Positions 25,466 to 36,500 of a stretch of 64,000 bases of DNA are shown piece after piece. A program made the translations under genes and the position numbers. How positions within the stretch are numbered: position 1 is the stretch's first letter; every line of letters starts with the position of its first letter. Source of the DNA: Ophiocordyceps camponoti-saundersi (nom. inval.) (Eukaryota > Ascomycota > Sordariomycetes > Hypocreales > Ophiocordycipitaceae); the NCBI GenBank assembly GCA_003339415.1, contig PDHQ01000088.1:1-64000 (forward strand), read 5' to 3'. A model generated the notes under the pieces. That model had not been told where the DNA came from. It ran no database searches and saw only the letters and a list, made by a program, of their open reading frames with translations.

Positions 25466-26871
25466 ATGACTGCCCCCGCCCAAAAGTTCAAGGTGGCCGA
25501 CCTCTCCCTGGCTGCCTTCGGCCGCAAGGAGATCGAGCTCGCCGAAAATGAGATGCCCGGCCTCATGGCAACGCGGGCCAAGTATGCCGATGACCAGCCG
25601 CTCAAGGGCGCCCGCATCGCCGGTTGTCTGCACATGACCATCCAGACGGCCGTCCTGATCGAGACGCTCACCTCTCTCGGTGCCGAGGTTACGTGGACCA
25701 GCTGCAACATCTTCAGCACCCAGGATCACGCTGCCGCCGCCATCGCTGCCGCCGGCGTACCCGTCTTCGCATGGAAGGGCGAGACCGAGGACGAGTACAA
25801 TTGGTGCCTGGAGCAGCAGCTGGTCGCTTTCAAGGACGGCAAGAGTCTCAACCTGATCCTCGACGACGGAGGCGATCTGACGCAGCTCGTCCACTCCAAA
25901 CACCCCGAGATGCTCAAGGACTGCTATGGCGTCTCTGAGGAGACGACGACCGGCGTCCACCACCTGTACCGCATGCTCAAGCAGAAGAAGCTCCTGGTAC
26001 CCGCCATCAACGTCAATGACTCGGTCACAAAGTCCAAGTTTGACAACCTGTACGGCTGCCGCGAATCGCTCGTCGACGGCATCAAGCGCGCCACCGATGT
26101 CATGATTGCCGGAAAGACGGCCGTCGTCGCTGGCTTCGGCGATGTCGGCAAGGGCTGTGCCATGGCCCTGCACGGCATGGGCGCCCGCGTCATCGTTACC
26201 GAGATTGACCCCATCAACGCCCTCCAGGCCGCCGTCGCCGGCTACCAGGTCACGACGATGGAAAAGGCCGCCCCGATTGGCCAGATCTTCGTCACCACCA
26301 CCGGCTGTCGCGACATCCTGACCGGCAAGCACTTTGAGGCCATGCCCAACGATGCCATCGTCTGCAGTAAGTAGAGAGGCCCGTCCGACCGGCGGCAGAA
26401 GACTAATATCGCGACTCGATAGACATCGGCCATTTCGACATTGAGATTGACGTGGCCTGGCTGAAGAAGAATGCCAAGTCGGTCGACAACATCAAGCCCC
26501 AGGTCGACCGCTTCCTCATGCCCTCGGGCCGCCACATCATCCTGCTGGCCGAGGGTCGTCTCGTCAACCTCGGATGCGCCACCGGCCACTCATCCTTTGT
26601 CATGTCGTGCTCCTTCACGAACCAGGTCCTGGCCCAGATCATGCTCTACAAGAGCGGCGACGAGGCATGGAGCAAAAAGTACATCGAGTTTGCCAAGGCC
26701 GGCAAGTTCGACGTCGGCGTCTATGTCCTGCCCAAGATCCTGGACGAGGAAGTGGCCCGACTGCATCTCGACCACGTTCAGGCCGAGCTCACGACCCTGA
26801 CCAAGACCCAGGCCGAGTATCTGGGCCTGACGGTCGAGGGTCCCTTCAAGAGCGAGATTTACCGCTACTAA
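25466..26871 (+). CDS. SAH1: Adenosylhomocysteinase (SAH hydrolase)
   Basis: Hydrolyses S-adenosylhomocysteine to adenosine and homocysteine in the cytosol, relieving product inhibition of all SAM-dependent methyltransferases. Exons 25,466-26,366 and 26,423-26,871; the 56-nt intron is GTAAGT...GACTAAT...TAG. The predicted protein is 449 aa, the usual fungal length. Visible are the N-terminal substrate domain ([29 protein letters not shown]), the Rossmann NAD loop AGFGDVGKG (about residues 221-229), [13 protein letters not shown], a GHFDIEID segment just after the intron and the family C-terminus FKSEIYRY, whose Lys and Tyr reach the partner subunit's NAD site. The start fits the conserved N-terminus and follows a pyrimidine leader. 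It is the first gene to the right of the dead gypsy element. Confidence 0.97.
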
Positions 26872-27482
26872 TAACTCTGTTGTCTCGTCATTCCATGGTA
26901 ACGAGATCAACGGTATCGTTTTCTACTTCCTTGAGAGCGACGGAGATTTGCATTCAACCGCAAGATGGTGAGTCCAGGTGGGATGAAGGGGAGAGGAGTT
27001 GGGTTTGGGTTTTTTTTTTTCAAAAAAAAAATGACGAGCTTCTTCAACGAACAAGGACAGCGCCGGCTTTTTTTTTGTCCTTTCCGAGTTTTCAACAATT
27101 GATTCCCAAAGGCTGGCAGTTCGGTGATGCATGGAAAAGGGGAGAACAGCGTCTGCAGGCTCGTCAACCGTAGCCGAGGATAGATGAATGATGTGATTCT
27201 AAAGGTGTCAAAAGAGGTAAAAAAAAAATTGATCATCTATTTTACAAGGTAGAAAAAGCGCCTGACAAACAAGGAAAAACCCGCTATATGATGGCCCGTA
27301 CCACTCGGTATATCGTACACGGCTCTGTGTGCGGCTGGGTTGGTGACGGTTGGTTGGCGACGCAGGAGAAGGGTCAAAGGCGTCATGGTGGTTTTGCTGC
27401 TTGTTGCTGTTGATGCGTAGGTGGTGAAGGGGAGGGACCGGATGAGCTTCACGAAGAAAGGGGGGGGAAAAAACCGGGGTTC
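26872..27482. other. Convergent intergenic region
   Basis: 3' flanks of the + strand SAH hydrolase and the - strand dehydrogenase. It contains A/T homopolymer runs (27,009-27,029; 27,219-27,227) and no credible gene. Confidence 0.6.
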
Positions 27483-29050
27483 TCAGGCCATGTCCTTTTG
27501 CTCGGGGACGATGCTCTTGAGCCTAGACTCCTGAACGGCGAGACGGACGTTGGCAATGGTCCACTCCTCCATCTTGGTCTGGGTCTCGACGGTCCAGGTG
27601 CCCATATGGGGGACGAGGAGGACGTTTTGGTTGTTGAGGAGGCCGGGATGGATCTCGGGCTCGTTCTCGTAGACGTCGAGGCCGACGCTGGCGACGCGGC
27701 CGGAGTCGAGGGCTTTGACGAGGGCGGCTTCGTCGATGACGGCGCCGCGGGCGGTGTTTACGATGACGATGCCCGGTTTCATCATTTCGAATTGGGGGGT
27801 TGAGATGGCGTGACGGGTCTTGGCCTGGTTATGTCGTAGGGGGAAATCGTCAACAAAGGAGCCCGGTAAGGGTAGACGGTTATGTTTAAAGGGGAGGGTA
27901 GAGTAGAGAAAAAACTGACGTTGAGCGGAAGGTTGAGACTGAGGACGTGGCTCTCCCTCAACAAGGTCTCGAAATCGACATATTCGGCGCCGTCCTCGAG
28001 AGAGGGGTCGAGTCGGGAACGGTTATGATAACGGACGGTCATGCCAAAGGCCCGGGCCTTGGTAGCGACGTTGCGACCGATGCCGCCCATGCCGAGGATG
28101 CCGAGCACCTTGTTGCGGGGGTCGTGGCCTAGGGCGGGGGGGGCCTGGGCGCCGCGCCAGGAGCCGGAACGTAGGGAGGCCATGGAGACGGGGAGGTTGC
28201 GGAGGGCGCCGAGGAGGAGCCATATGGTTAGGTCGGCGGTTGCGTCGTCGACGGCGGTGGGCGTGTTGGAGACGCGGATTTTGCGGGCGGTGCAGGCGGA
28301 GATGTCGACTTGATCGTAGCCGGCGCCTGGAGATTGGGGGGGGAGAAGAGAGAGAGAGGGTTTCAGTGAGTTTTGTTTCTTGGTTTCTATCTTGGAGGAT
28401 GAAGATGTAGATGGAGATGGAGATGGAGATGGATAGAGGAAGGCGGGTATACATGAAGGAGGATAGGTGTGTGTATAGAAATAAATGTGTGTGTGCGCAT
28501 ATGTATGTAAATATATATATGTATATATATAACATGCATAAATAGACGGCAAAGAGAGGAAGGCGAGTGTGCTTGTATACATGTACGAAGACGAGAAAGG
28601 CAGAAAGAGAGAGAGAGAGAGACGAACCGTTATGACAAACAAACTTGAGACTCCGCGGTAGGGCGTCAAGCAAAGGACCGTCGATACGACCAGTGATGGA
28701 GACGGAGTCGAAAGTGCGATAGGCGACGGAAACGCCATCGAATCTACCGGTCTTGCATTCGGCTATGAAGTCATCACGGGAGGAGGACTCTGGTACGATG
28801 ATGTCGGCGATGTCGGTGATGGTAGCCCAAGCATCATGGGCGCTGGAAAGGGGGGGGGGGGGGAAAGGGTCAGCCTGGTGTTTCTTATCGCTTTTCTCTG
28901 AGAGATGAGGTGAAAAAGCTGCATCTTGAGAAGCAATGTGTATGTAGGTATGTATGTGTGTGTGTAGATAGGCGGGGGGAGGGTCGGGAGAGGGAAGGGA
29001 TCGCACAGCTCGACTTGTCCTAGTTGCAGGACCTTGGGTTTGGCAGCCAT
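27483..29050 (-). CDS. D-isomer 2-hydroxyacid dehydrogenase / glyoxylate reductase
   Basis: NAD(P)H-dependent reduction of 2-oxoacids such as glyoxylate or hydroxypyruvate; related to yeast Gor1. Exons (in transcript order) 29,050-29,007, 28,842-28,628, 28,326-27,920 and 27,824-27,483; 335 aa. Introns are 164, 301 and 95 nt, all GT-AG. It shows CHNGAGYDQ, TAVDDATAD, the Rossmann loop GMGGIG (about residues 160-165), catalytic Arg248 in TARGA, the acidic DVYENEP segment and catalytic His295 in PHMGT. The chosen start (MAAKPKV) fits homologues. An in-frame ATG at 29,128 would add 26 residues rich in Arg and Ser that look like a mitochondrial presequence. The 301-nt intron is long for this genome and full of GATGGA and TATA repeats. 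The exact substrate cannot be told from sequence. Confidence 0.9.
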
Positions 29051-29278
29051 CTGTATTTGCGTTGTAGTTGTTGACGAGGAAGAGAGTTGACGAGATATAG
29101 AGAGAAGACGGGTAGAAGCAGGGTTCATAAGAGGGGGGTGGGGGGGGGTGAGAAGTAGGAGAGGGGGGGGGGGGGGGAAGTTGGAAGTGGTAGCTTTACT
29201 AAACACTGGAAAAAGAAAAGAAGAAAAGAAGAAGGAAAGAAGGAAAAAAAGAAGAAGAAAAAGAAGCTCTAGCGGTTA

Positions 29279-29309
29279 TACATACATACATACATACATA
29301 CATACATAC
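29279..29309. repeat. (CATA)n microsatellite
   Basis: About seven tandem CATA units. Similar runs recur at 30,215-30,298 and 39,240-39,275. Confidence 0.8.
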
Positions 29310-30254
29310 CGGCAAGCAGGCTGCAGGGCTTAAAAAAGGCTACACTACATATTACACAGTCAGTATACGGAGAGATACCTGGTTAGGCAGAGCTTTAGAG
29401 GTACGAATTAGAGGTAGGCAAGTAAGCGAGCAAGTAAAAAAAGCCAGGGCTCTCGCTCCTCGGTTTTCTCGGGTATTGAACAAGCGATTGGGAAAGAAAA
29501 ATGGGCGGGGGGCGAGGAAGAGGAACCCCATCGAAACGCACGACTCGCGGCGTGGGGTTCCGATGGTTCATTGATGTTCGATTATCACTTGGGAAAATGC
29601 CGTCGTCTACTGTACGGAGTGTACCTACAGATACTGATCATGTGAATGTATGGGCGTGGATGCCAATTACGACGACGACGACTCGTTGAAAAGGGGGACG
29701 AGGGGGGGGGTATCACTCTGACTCTTACTTGTCACCTCTCTCCCCTTACTACCTACAACCTACCTACCTACACTAACATACTACTCCTTCACCCACTCAC
29801 TACAGACTACGACCCCAAAGATGACGCAAAACGAGTCAACCAAGCTTGTCTAAAGCCGTCTCAAAGGGGAAATCCCCGGCGGGTTCAACTCCCTTTCTTT
29901 CCTCTCTTTTCCTTTCCCCGTATCTTCGGACCGGCCGTCGTTTGACATGGGATCCTTTTTTTTTATTCTCACCGAGTATCCGTAGCAAAAAATATCACTA
30001 CCTACCTAAAGCCTGCTGCACCTCGCGAGTCGGACAGTCCATCAGTCGACTTGACTCGAAAAGCCAATAATAAAGACGAGGAGAGGAGAAACAAAATCCG
30101 CGGTGGCGGTCGCGGCGGCGGCGGCGGCGGCGGCGGCGAGGCCGGCACCCCGGGGTACAGGAGACCGACGGGAGCAAACTTTCGGCATAACCCTATTTCA
30201 GTCTCCCCCCTTGCACACACATGCATGCATACATACATATATACAGCATACATA

Positions 30255-30299
30255 TCCGTACATACATACATACAATGTATGTATCCGTACATACATACG
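30255..30299. repeat. CATA-rich inverted and direct repeat
   Basis: ATACATAC (30,266-30,273) and GTATGTAT (30,277-30,284) form an 8-bp stem with a 3-nt loop. TCCGTACATACATAC occurs twice around it. It lies 10-50 bp beyond the stop of the - strand gene and so in its 3' UTR, where it could fold or act in 3' end formation. Confidence 0.6.
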
Positions 30300-30309
30300 C
30301 CCTTCAAGC

Positions 30310-31117
30310 TCACATGAGCAGTCGCCACGCACCAAGCAACAAGGCAGCAAAGCCAGTACAAACACCCATAAGCCACTGCAAAGTCTGAAACTTGACAAGC
30401 TCCAACTTCTCCCTCAAGGCCGCGACCTCCTGCTCAATCTTCGTCTCCGTCTCTTTAATCTTAAGCTCCTGACCGACGGCCTCCTCCCGAATCCGTCCCT
30501 TTTCCAGGTTGAGGTCCAGCCTGACGCTGGCCTGCGTCCGGGATATCTCGTCTCGCAGCCGGCTGCTCAGCTTGGCGATGTCGTTGGTCAGTCGCTCGTG
30601 GGCGCTGCGCGTCGTGTTGGATTCGCTGCTGTCGGCTGAGAGGAGCTCGGATCGGAGTTTGGCGAAGTCGACTTTTTGTGTGTAGGTTGCTTTGGCTGCT
30701 TCTTCGCGTAGGACCATTGTTCGGGTAAGGTTTTGGATGCTGGGGTTTGAACTTGCTTTAGCCTTGTGTTTTCTTTTTGTCTCCTTGATGTTTTTTCGTT
30801 TGGTTCTTTGCTGAAACATGGGGGGAGGGGAGAGTGAAGCTCAATCTGCTCTCTTCTTACCTCTCCTCAATGACGTCGTTGAGCACCTTCATCATCGCAA
30901 CGGACTGCTCCTCTGTGAATCCCTCGCTCTGCAATCGCCGCACGAATTTCAGCGTGTCAAAGTGGTGGTCGCGTCTTCGCGACGTGCTGGCGTGAAACCC
31001 TCGATGTTGCTGGCCTTGTCGCATCGCCGTCCATATTCGAGGTGTCGTCCTTGGCGTGACTGTGCCCCAGCTTAGTTGCGGTAGGAGGAAACGCGGTGGC
31101 ATTGCGACGGAAGCCAT
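30310..31117 (-). CDS. FMP32: Mitochondrial coiled-coil protein, DUF1640 (Fmp32/MCUR1-like)
   Basis: Family of mitochondrial inner-membrane proteins that includes yeast Fmp32 and animal MCUR1/CCDC90, linked to cytochrome oxidase assembly and calcium-uniporter regulation. Exons 31,117-30,861 and 30,739-30,310; one 121-nt intron (GTAAGA...CAG); 228 aa. An Arg-rich N-terminus with GFHASTSRRRDHH looks like a mitochondrial presequence. Then come HFDTLKFVRRLQSEGFTEEQSVAMMKVL, a long coiled coil (about residues 85-200, with VDFAKLRSELLSADSSE and LEKGRIREE) and a C-terminal membrane segment (WLMGVCTGFAALLLGAW). A second Met five codons downstream of the first is an alternative start. Family assignment is firm; the precise role in this fungus is not known. 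Confidence 0.92.
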
Positions 31118-32031
31118 TTTTTGTCTCCTTCTTGATTCTTCACTCTCTCCTCTCTCCTCTCTCCTCTCTCTTTCTCTCTGCTCTGGATGGCTGATGCTGG
31201 GAAAGCGCTCGTTGAGGTGGAAGGGGTCTGTTTTCCCTGTGAGACGCAGTTCGGAGAGTGAGGACGGATGCCATCGGCCCGGCCCGACGTGGAGGCACAC
31301 GTCTCTGCTTACAAAGCCTTGCCTTTGGCCTTGAAGTGAAGGTCACCATGAGAGGGGGCATCACTCTATCGACTTGCTTTAAGCTGTTAATTAGGTATCT
31401 ACTGCATACTGTACATGTTCTGGATTGAATACAGGTAGGAATTCTCACAAGCTGCCTGTTCTACCAGCGTTCTCACGCACCCGTGATTCCTTCGAAAGGT
31501 GTTCGTACGGATTACGGATATGCATGTAAATATGTACATCTGTACAGTACGGGTTCAATCTACACACATTGTATTTACTCCCCGTCCCTGGTAACGCCAT
31601 TCAGGTTCACGTGTTTGGATGTCACAGTATCCCAGAGAAGCTACCTCTTGACTCCATCGAGATGGAATTTACAAGACGAATACAATGCCTGTGCTAATAC
31701 GAGCCACATCGTGGCCATCGGCAATTGAAAAGATGGTGGGCATAATATGCCTAATATGGGCTACATGCAGCGAGGTTGGGCAGCATGTCGAGGGATGGTC
31801 TCTAGGGTAGCAGGTTGAGTAGAAGCCAGGTACATACAAAATCGCATTCCTATTACACGTTGAAGCTTGAGACGATTTAAACTTAAAGAGAAGATTAAGA
31901 GAATCTTAAGAGCATCACATTCATCTTCCCCACGGTTGAATGCTTGCCTACCAAGGTAGCTTCACATAGTCGAGCTACAACTAAATGCTTCATCGAGAAT
32001 CCTCTTATCGTGGCCGGAAGATCGGGCACCC
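31118..32031. promoter_or_regulatory. Divergent intergenic region
   Basis: Between two divergently transcribed genes. CT-rich just upstream of the - strand gene (31,140-31,185). Nothing else recognisable; the short ORFs show no conserved sequence. Confidence 0.5.
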
Positions 32032-32541
32032 ATGAACCGGCCTCGCAACCGGCAAGGCAGAAGCGGAGGTCGCCCAGCTCAGCAGACGAGCTCCTCGGTG
32101 CCGACAAAGGAGCAGGTGGTGCCCGGCGCGAACGTCTTCATCGTTCTCAAACAAGACCAAGCCACCGGGCGCGAGACAGCTGGGACGGTCCAGGAAATAC
32201 TCACGCGCGGCGATCACCCCCGCGGCATCAAGGTGCGCCTCCGCGACGGCCGCGTGGGCCGGGTCCGACGCATGGGGTCCGCCGCCGCCGGGTCGCGCAC
32301 GGGGACGCCAAGAGAGGCTGGCGGGTCGCACACGTGGACGCCAAGAGAGGCCGCGGACGCCGAGGAAAGAGCCATGCCTCGGGATAGGACCCTGGCTGAT
32401 TTCTTGCCTGCTTCTCCGTCTGTTACGTCGTCTTCGTCGTCGGTTTCTCATGGAGCTGTTGTCGCTTGTCCAGTATGCGATACCTTTCGAGGTGACGAGG
32501 CGGCGGTGACGCATCATGTCGAACGGGACCACTTTTCTTGA
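32032..32541 (+). CDS. YwbE-like (DUF2196) protein with C-terminal C2H2 finger
   Basis: Small protein of 169 aa without introns. Residues about 26-82 (VVPGANVFIVLKQDQATGRET, then LTRGDHPRGIKVRLRDGRVGRV) match the bacterial YwbE/DUF2196 family, whose function is unknown. A linker follows with two copies of an 11-residue unit ending TPRE, from a 33-bp tandem duplication (32,290-32,355), then a Ser-rich stretch. The C-terminus has Cys146, Cys149, His162 and His167, that is C-x2-C-x12-H-x4-H, a canonical C2H2 spacing that also fits ubiquitin-binding UBZ fingers. A role in ubiquitin or nucleic-acid binding is only inference. The start is the first ATG in frame before the conserved domain. Confidence 0.8.
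   Translation: MNRPRNRQGRSGGRPAQQTSSSVPTKEQVVPGANVFIVLKQDQATGRETAGTVQEILTRGDHPRGIKVRLRDGRVGRVRRMGSAAAGSRTGTPREAGGSHTWTPREAADAEERAMPRDRTLADFLPASPSVTSSSSSVSHGAVVACPVCDTFRGDEAAVTHHVERDHFS
32290..32355 (+). repeat. 33-bp tandem duplication inside the YwbE-like gene
   Basis: Two adjacent 33-nt copies beginning GGGTCGC at 32,290 and 32,323, differing at a few positions, adding 11 codons in frame between the YwbE domain and the zinc finger. Confidence 0.8.
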
Positions 32542-33576
32542 CGACTTCGATCGGGATGAGGTTCGTCCATCTTGAGTGTCCGAGGAGCGTTTTACGTTTC
32601 ATTATCAGCTCGAGCTTGGATATGTCCGAATTTCTCTCTCTCTCTCTCTCAATGTGTATGTATGTACATGCAGCCTCAGGTGAGCCGATCGAGTCTCGAG
32701 AGTTGTGGACTGAGGTTTTGAATCAAAGCTCTGCAGCAGGACTGGAGTCTTTTTTGTGGTCTAGGTATTCGTTGTCTTGGGTTTTATGATTTATATCCTC
32801 ATTTCAGGCTGTGCCGTTCGCACGTACCTACCTACCTAGGTAAGGGACGTTCGGCAGAAAGAAACGCAGTTTAAGCCAACTATTCACAGCAAGAGCAAAA
32901 GGTTAATTTGACCTTGTCTCGTGGTTCGATACGGTAGTTGAGAATAGGTTGAATAAGGTGCCAAGGATAGACGGCGGGCAGGTTGGTAGCCTGATGTTAA
33001 TTCACGCCGTTTACGCTTACTGTTCCATTCCGATAGTTCGGATATCCGTAGTCTCGCGAATAGCTTACATAATACAAGCAGAGCTGGCGCATCTTCTTTT
33101 CTCCGCATCCCGTACGCAACGGGATTGGCGTACAACGCCCGCCAGCTGCCAGCTGCCTGCCACGAGGGAAGGAACAGATTGTCACGACCAAATCTTGCAT
33201 CTCTGGATTCTTTATTTTACCCTCTTCTTTCACTCTCACAAGGCCCTTCTCCTTCTGCACCTACCTCGTATTTTTTCCCTCGTCACCTTCCTGCCACCGG
33301 CAGCCTGCAGCTCACAGAGGCTGCACCGCGGCTCTTTCCTTCGTGCCTTCCGACCAGGCGTGTTTTGCAACTCCCCTTAGGCTGCGCATCTCATTTTCGC
33401 ACGGCGCTGCTGCCCTTTTTCTTCTTCCCTTCACCCCCCCCGGAGCTCGAGCTTTCCACAACCTCGCTCCTTCATCACCGCCCATTCTTCTGCTCACGGC
33501 TGGCCTCTCTTTGTGCCGTCTCGCGGAGGCATCTCCATTCAGATCCGTCTGAAACAGCAGGGTCAGTCTCGGCGCC
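32542..33576 (+). promoter_or_regulatory. Upstream region of clathrin heavy chain
   Basis: About 1 kb without a credible gene. It contains a (TC)n run (32,635-32,651), a TACCTACCTACCTAGGTA motif (32,825-32,842) of a kind repeated through the island, and a pyrimidine-rich leader (33,200-33,560) before the clathrin ATG. Confidence 0.5.
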
Positions 33577-36500
33577 ATGGCGCCCTTGCCCATCAAGTTC
33601 GAGGAGCGGGTTCAGCTCGCAAACGTCGGTGTCGACCCGCAAGCCATAGGCTTCAACTCTTGCGTGAGTCCTTGAATATTACCCCGTCACTCGTCTGCCT
33701 ACTGACAGCCTCTGTAGACACTCGAGTCCGACACGTTCGTGTGCATTCGAGAGAAAAAGAGCGAGGCGGCCCAATCCGAAGTTGTCATCGTCGAGCTCAA
33801 AAACCACAACAATGTCACACGCCGCGCCATCAAGGCGGACAACGCCATCATGCACTGGTCTCGCCAGGTCATTGCACTCAAGGCTCAGTCGCGGACCCTG
33901 CAAATTTTCGACCTCGAGCAGAAGAAAAAGCTCAAGTCATGCACCATGAGCGAGGATGTCCAGTTCTGGAAGTGGATCAGCGAAACTACACTGGGTCTCG
34001 TCACCACGTCCAACGTCTATCACTGGGACGTCTTCGACGAAGCTCAGGACGCGCCGTCAAAAATCTTTGAGCGCAATGCCAACCTCAATGTAGGTTTTTT
34101 TCCCTTGACCGCGACCCCCCTACCCCCTCGACTCTGCTAACCTCTGGCTCGCAGGGTTGTCAAATCATCAACTACCGCGCCAACGACGATGGCACGTGGA
34201 TGGTGGTCGTCGGCATATCTTCTCAGGCCGGTCGTGTCGTCGGAGCTATGCAGCTGTATTCCAAAGAACGTGGCATTAGTCAGGCCATCGAGGGTCATGC
34301 TGCTGCATTTGGCTCTCTCAGGCTCCAGGGCGCTCCCCAGGATTCCAAGCTCTTCAGCTTCGCCATGCGCGCCGCTACCGGCGCCGCAAAGCTTCACATC
34401 GTCGAGGTTGCCCACGCCCAGCCCAACCCCGTGTTCCAGAAAAGGGCTGTCGATGTCTACTTCCCGCCCGAGGCCCCGAATGATTTCCCCGTCGCTCTGC
34501 AGATTTCTCAAAAGTATGGTGTCATCTTCATGGTGACAAAGTACGGCTACATTCACCTCTACGACCTCGAGACCGGCACCCTCATCTTCATGAACCGAAT
34601 CTCGAGCGAAACCATCTTTACCAGCTGCCTCGACGATGCCTCTTCGGGCCTTCTGGGTATCAACCGCAAGGGCCAAGTTCTATTCGTCACTATCGATGAG
34701 ACTACCATCATCCCGTACCTCCTCGAAAACCCGGCAAACACTGAGATCGCCATCAAGCTTGCATCGAGAGGCGGCCTCCCTGGTGCCGACAGCCTCTACG
34801 CGAAGCAGTTTGACCAGCTCTTCAACGCTGGAAACTACATGGAAGCCGCCAAGATTGCGGCTAACTCGCCCCGCGGCTTCTTGCGCACTACCGAGACCAT
34901 CGACAAGTTCAAGCGCCTGCCCTCGAATCCAGGCCAGATGGCCTTCACCCTTCAGTACTTTGGCTTGCTCCTCGACAAGGGCGCCCTCAATCGCCAGGAG
35001 ACCATCGAGCTCGCCCAGCCCGTGCTCCAGCAAAACCGCAAGCACCTTCTGGAGAAGTGGCTCAAGGAGGGCAAGTTGGATTGCTCGGAGCAGCTCGGCG
35101 ACATGGTGCGGCCGTACGACGTCAACATGGCCCTGACCATCTACCTCAAGGCCAACGTGCCCCAAAAGGTCGTTGCTGGCCTCGCGGAAACGGGACAGTT
35201 CGATAAGATCCTGCCCTACGCATCTCAGACCGGCTACCAGCCAGATTACGTCTCTCTCCTCCAGCACCTGATCCGTACGAACCCTGAAAAGGGTGGCGAG
35301 TTCGCGACCGCCCTTGCAAACAGCGATCAGGGTCCGCTGGTCGACTTCGAGCGCGTCCTCGACATCTTCCAGTCACAGGGCATGATTCAGCAGGCCACGG
35401 CCTTTCTGCTCGACGCCCTCAAAGAGAACAGGCCGGAGCACGCCCGCCTTCAGACGCGCCTCCTTGAGATGAACCTCTCGCACGCGCCTCAGGTGGCTGA
35501 TGCCATCCTCGGTAACGACATGTTCACGCACTTCGACAGGCCCCGCATCGCTCAGATGTGCGAGAACGCAGGCCTCATGCAGAGGGCCCTGGAGCTGCAC
35601 GAGGACCCCGAGGCCGTCAAGCGCGTCGTCGTCAACATACCCGGCAGCACCAACTTCAACTCGGAATGGCTCACCAACTTCTTCGGTAAGCTGTCCGTGG
35701 AGCAGTCTCTCGACTGCCTCGACGCGATGATGAAGCACAATATTCGTCAGAACCTGCAAGCGGTGGTCAACATTGCCACGAAGTATTCGGAGCTTCTGGG
35801 CCCTGTCCGACTGATTGAACTTTTCGAGAAGTATAAAACGGCTGAGGGTCTCTTTTACTACCTTGGCAGCATCATCAACCTCACCGACGACCCTGATGTG
35901 CACTTCAAGTACATCGAGTCCGCCACGGTGTCGCAGCAGTTCAACGAAGTGGAGCGCGTTTGCCGGGACAGCCACTCCTACAACCCGGAGAAGGTCAAGA
36001 ATTTCCTCAAGGAGGCCAGGCTGCCGGAGAAGCTACCGCTTATCATTGTGTGCGATCGTTTCGACTTCGTTCACGACCTGATACTCTACCTCTTCCAGGC
36101 TCAGGACTTCAAGGCCATCGAGTCCTACGTCCAGCGTATCAATCCTTCCAGGACGCCCCCCGTCATCGGTGGCCTCCTCGACGTCGACTGCGACGAGAGC
36201 ATCATCAAGCAGTTGCTAGGAACGGTGAACGCCCAGCTCATCAACATCGACGAGCTGGTGGCCGAGGTCGAGTCGCGCAACCGTCTCAAGCTGTTGCTGC
36301 CGTTCCTCGAGTCCGCTCTGCAGACCGGCGCCCAGCCGCAGGCGGTGTACAACGCGTTGGCCAAGATCTACATCGACTCCAACAACAATCCCGAGAAGTT
36401 CCTCAAGGAGAACGACCAGTACGATCCACTGACCGTAGGCAAGTACTGCGAGAAGCGGGATCCGAACCTGGCCTTCATCGCCTACTCCAAGGGCCAGAAC

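Larger units (their letters stand above)
29129..30309. other. Intergenic region with microsatellites
   Basis: No credible gene. Poly-G run (about 29,164-29,177), purine-rich AAGAAG stretch (29,213-29,266), (CATA)n at about 29,279-29,309, GGCGGC run at 30,103-30,139 and CATACATA runs at 30,215-30,298. Short ORFs here are composition artefacts. Confidence 0.6.

Noticed and set aside
25285..25551. Small Ser/Pro-rich gene overlapping the adenosylhomocysteinase start
   Set aside because: Translation of CT-rich leader DNA in the wrong frame.
25430..26332. 300-aa frame on the - strand opposite adenosylhomocysteinase
   Set aside because: Shadow of a GC-rich coding exon; no protein family resemblance.
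30740..30819. Start of the Fmp32-like gene at 30,819 as a single-exon gene
   Set aside because: The first residues of that frame are intron translation; the real first exon lies at 30,861-31,117 with matching splice sites.
31545..31570. tRNA gene suggested by GGGTTCAATCTAC resembling a B box
   Set aside because: No A box at the right distance and no cloverleaf arms can be drawn.
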